Source of the DNA: Roseiarcus sp963820775
Lineage (GTDB): Bacteria; Pseudomonadota; Alphaproteobacteria; Rhizobiales; Beijerinckiaceae
Direction of reading: 5' to 3'
NCBI GenBank assembly: GCA_963820775.1
Contig: CAWGBF010000008.1
Coordinates: 1-64,000 of the forward strand
Length of the DNA: 64,000 bases
Shown: positions 63,426-64,000 of the stretch, in pieces
Layout of the letters: the number at the start of each line of letters is the position of its first letter
Numbering within the stretch: position 1 is the first letter of the stretch
Translations under genes and position numbers: made by a program
The notes under the pieces: generated by a model
Told to the model about the DNA's origin: nothing
Databases searched by the model: none
The model's input: the letters and a program-made list of their open reading frames with translations, nothing else

Positions 63426-64000
63426 TCACCGCGTGGCCTGCTGGGGGGCGCCATAGCGGACGACCGTCAATGCGTTATCGGCGCTGACAACGGTCTGCGC
63501 CGGCCCGCCGCTATCAACGAGACTGCGGAGAACGAGGTGAAGGTTCGAATTGCCGGCATGCTGAGCAAGGATAATGAGATTGACTTGGTCGGGGTCGAGC
63601 TCGAGCGTCGCGTTGGCCCCGGTCACGACCTTCTTGCCATTTTGCTCTTCCACGTTCTGGCCGATGGCGAGGACGCGCACATTGGAGAGGATCGGCTGCG
63701 CCGTCATGACTTCGACCCCTCGGGCCTTGGTGGATTCCTCGTCGCGCGCAAGACGGACGACGTCGACGCGGTCATTGGGGAGAATGAATCCGCCGGCCGT
63801 CGAATTCCCCTCATTATCGATCTTGATCGCGACCGCGCGCTTTCCGCTCGGCAGTATCGCCGACATGAACCCGCCCTCCCCGGCCTTCACCAGCTTGTCA
63901 TGCCGGATCGGCTCGCCGCGGAGGAAGGCCACGCGCGTCATCGAGCCTTCTATGTCCTTCATCGCGTCGGGTTTTCCCGATTTCGTGATCATGAGTTCGG
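63426..64000 (-). CDS. cpaB: Tad pilus assembly protein CpaB/RcpC (partial, cut by window edge)
   Basis: The C-terminal about 190 residues: an SAF domain (MTRVAFLRGEPIRHDKLVKA) followed by the RcpC domain, AVAIKIDNEGNSTAGGFILP, NDRVDVVRL and LELDPDQVNLIILAQHAGN. The frame continues past position 64000, so the start is outside the window. CpaB stabilises the secretin. It lies 49 bp upstream of cpaC and is the first visible gene of the operon. Confidence 0.9.
   Translation of the reverse strand, partial: ELMITKSGKPDAMKDIEGSMTRVAFLRGEPIRHDKLVKAGEGGFMSAILPSGKRAVAIKIDNEGNSTAGGFILPNDRVDVVRLARDEESTKARGVEVMTAQPILSNVRVLAIGQNVEEQNGKKVVTGANATLELDPDQVNLIILAQHAGNSNLHLVLRSLVDSGGPAQTVVSADNALTVVRYGAPQQATR

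Overview
The window is GC-rich DNA from an alphaproteobacterium, most likely of the order Hyphomicrobiales (Rhizobiales), perhaps Beijerinckiaceae or a related family. Supporting marks are the phosphotransferase ChpT, a DUF4167 protein, a Trm112-like protein, a DUF1674 (SDHAF4-type) protein next to rsmB, a Tad/Cpa pilus locus, the order rsfS-rlmH-envC-ctpA, and a short conserved alphaproteobacterial-type protein starting MSNVIPFRP. The family-level guess is inference.

Layout. 0-2.3 kb: an apparently complete IS256-type element (about 9-1392, with terminal inverted repeats and an 8-9 bp target duplication) sits inside an IS66-type tnpC. 2.4-9.7 kb: a carboxylesterase, an AlkA-like glycosylase, gluQ, an M23 peptidase, a glutathione S-transferase, a quinone oxidoreductase, rsfS and rlmH. 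9.7-14.3 kb: a cell-wall block of an EnvC-like factor, two tandem S41 (CtpA) proteases and a small secreted protein. 14.4-18.6 kb: purH, two small paralogous secreted proteins, rsmB and the SDHAF4-like gene. 18.7-28 kb is accessory: an M6-like pseudo-metalloprotease with a PASTA-like tail, relics of a LysR gene and a livK gene, AT-rich palindromes, a bicupin oxalate decarboxylase-like enzyme, a dienelactone hydrolase, an EamA transporter, a LysR/DUF1127 divergent pair, malate synthase and a DUF1330 protein. 28-31.8 kb: a three-gene membrane dehydrogenase (small subunit, GMC flavoprotein, triheme cytochrome c). 32.5-35.2 kb: rplU, rpmA, a GNAT acetyltransferase and obgE. 35.3-40 kb: a Trm112-like gene, serA, serC and cysQ. 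40.2-43 kb: chpT, DUF4167 and a secreted protein. 43.2-49.6 kb: lspA and ileS, ribF, a MaoC hydratase and a HAD phosphatase. 49.7-56.1 kb: trxA, a MarR/response regulator/kinase operon divergent from a branched-chain aminotransferase, and a UvrD/PcrA helicase. 56.3-64 kb: tadC, tadB, cpaF, cpaE, cpaD, cpaC and cpaB (partial), all on the minus strand, encoding a Flp/Tad pilus secretion machine.

Many core genes (purH, ileS, obgE, serA, lspA, rsmB, cpaF, rsfS and others) are split by single-base frameshifts, nearly all looking like one extra base. Because essential genes are hit at this density and in one direction, I read them as sequence errors and annotate each as one gene spanning both frames. 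Real decay is confined to the IS66 fragment and the LysR and livK relics near 20 kb.
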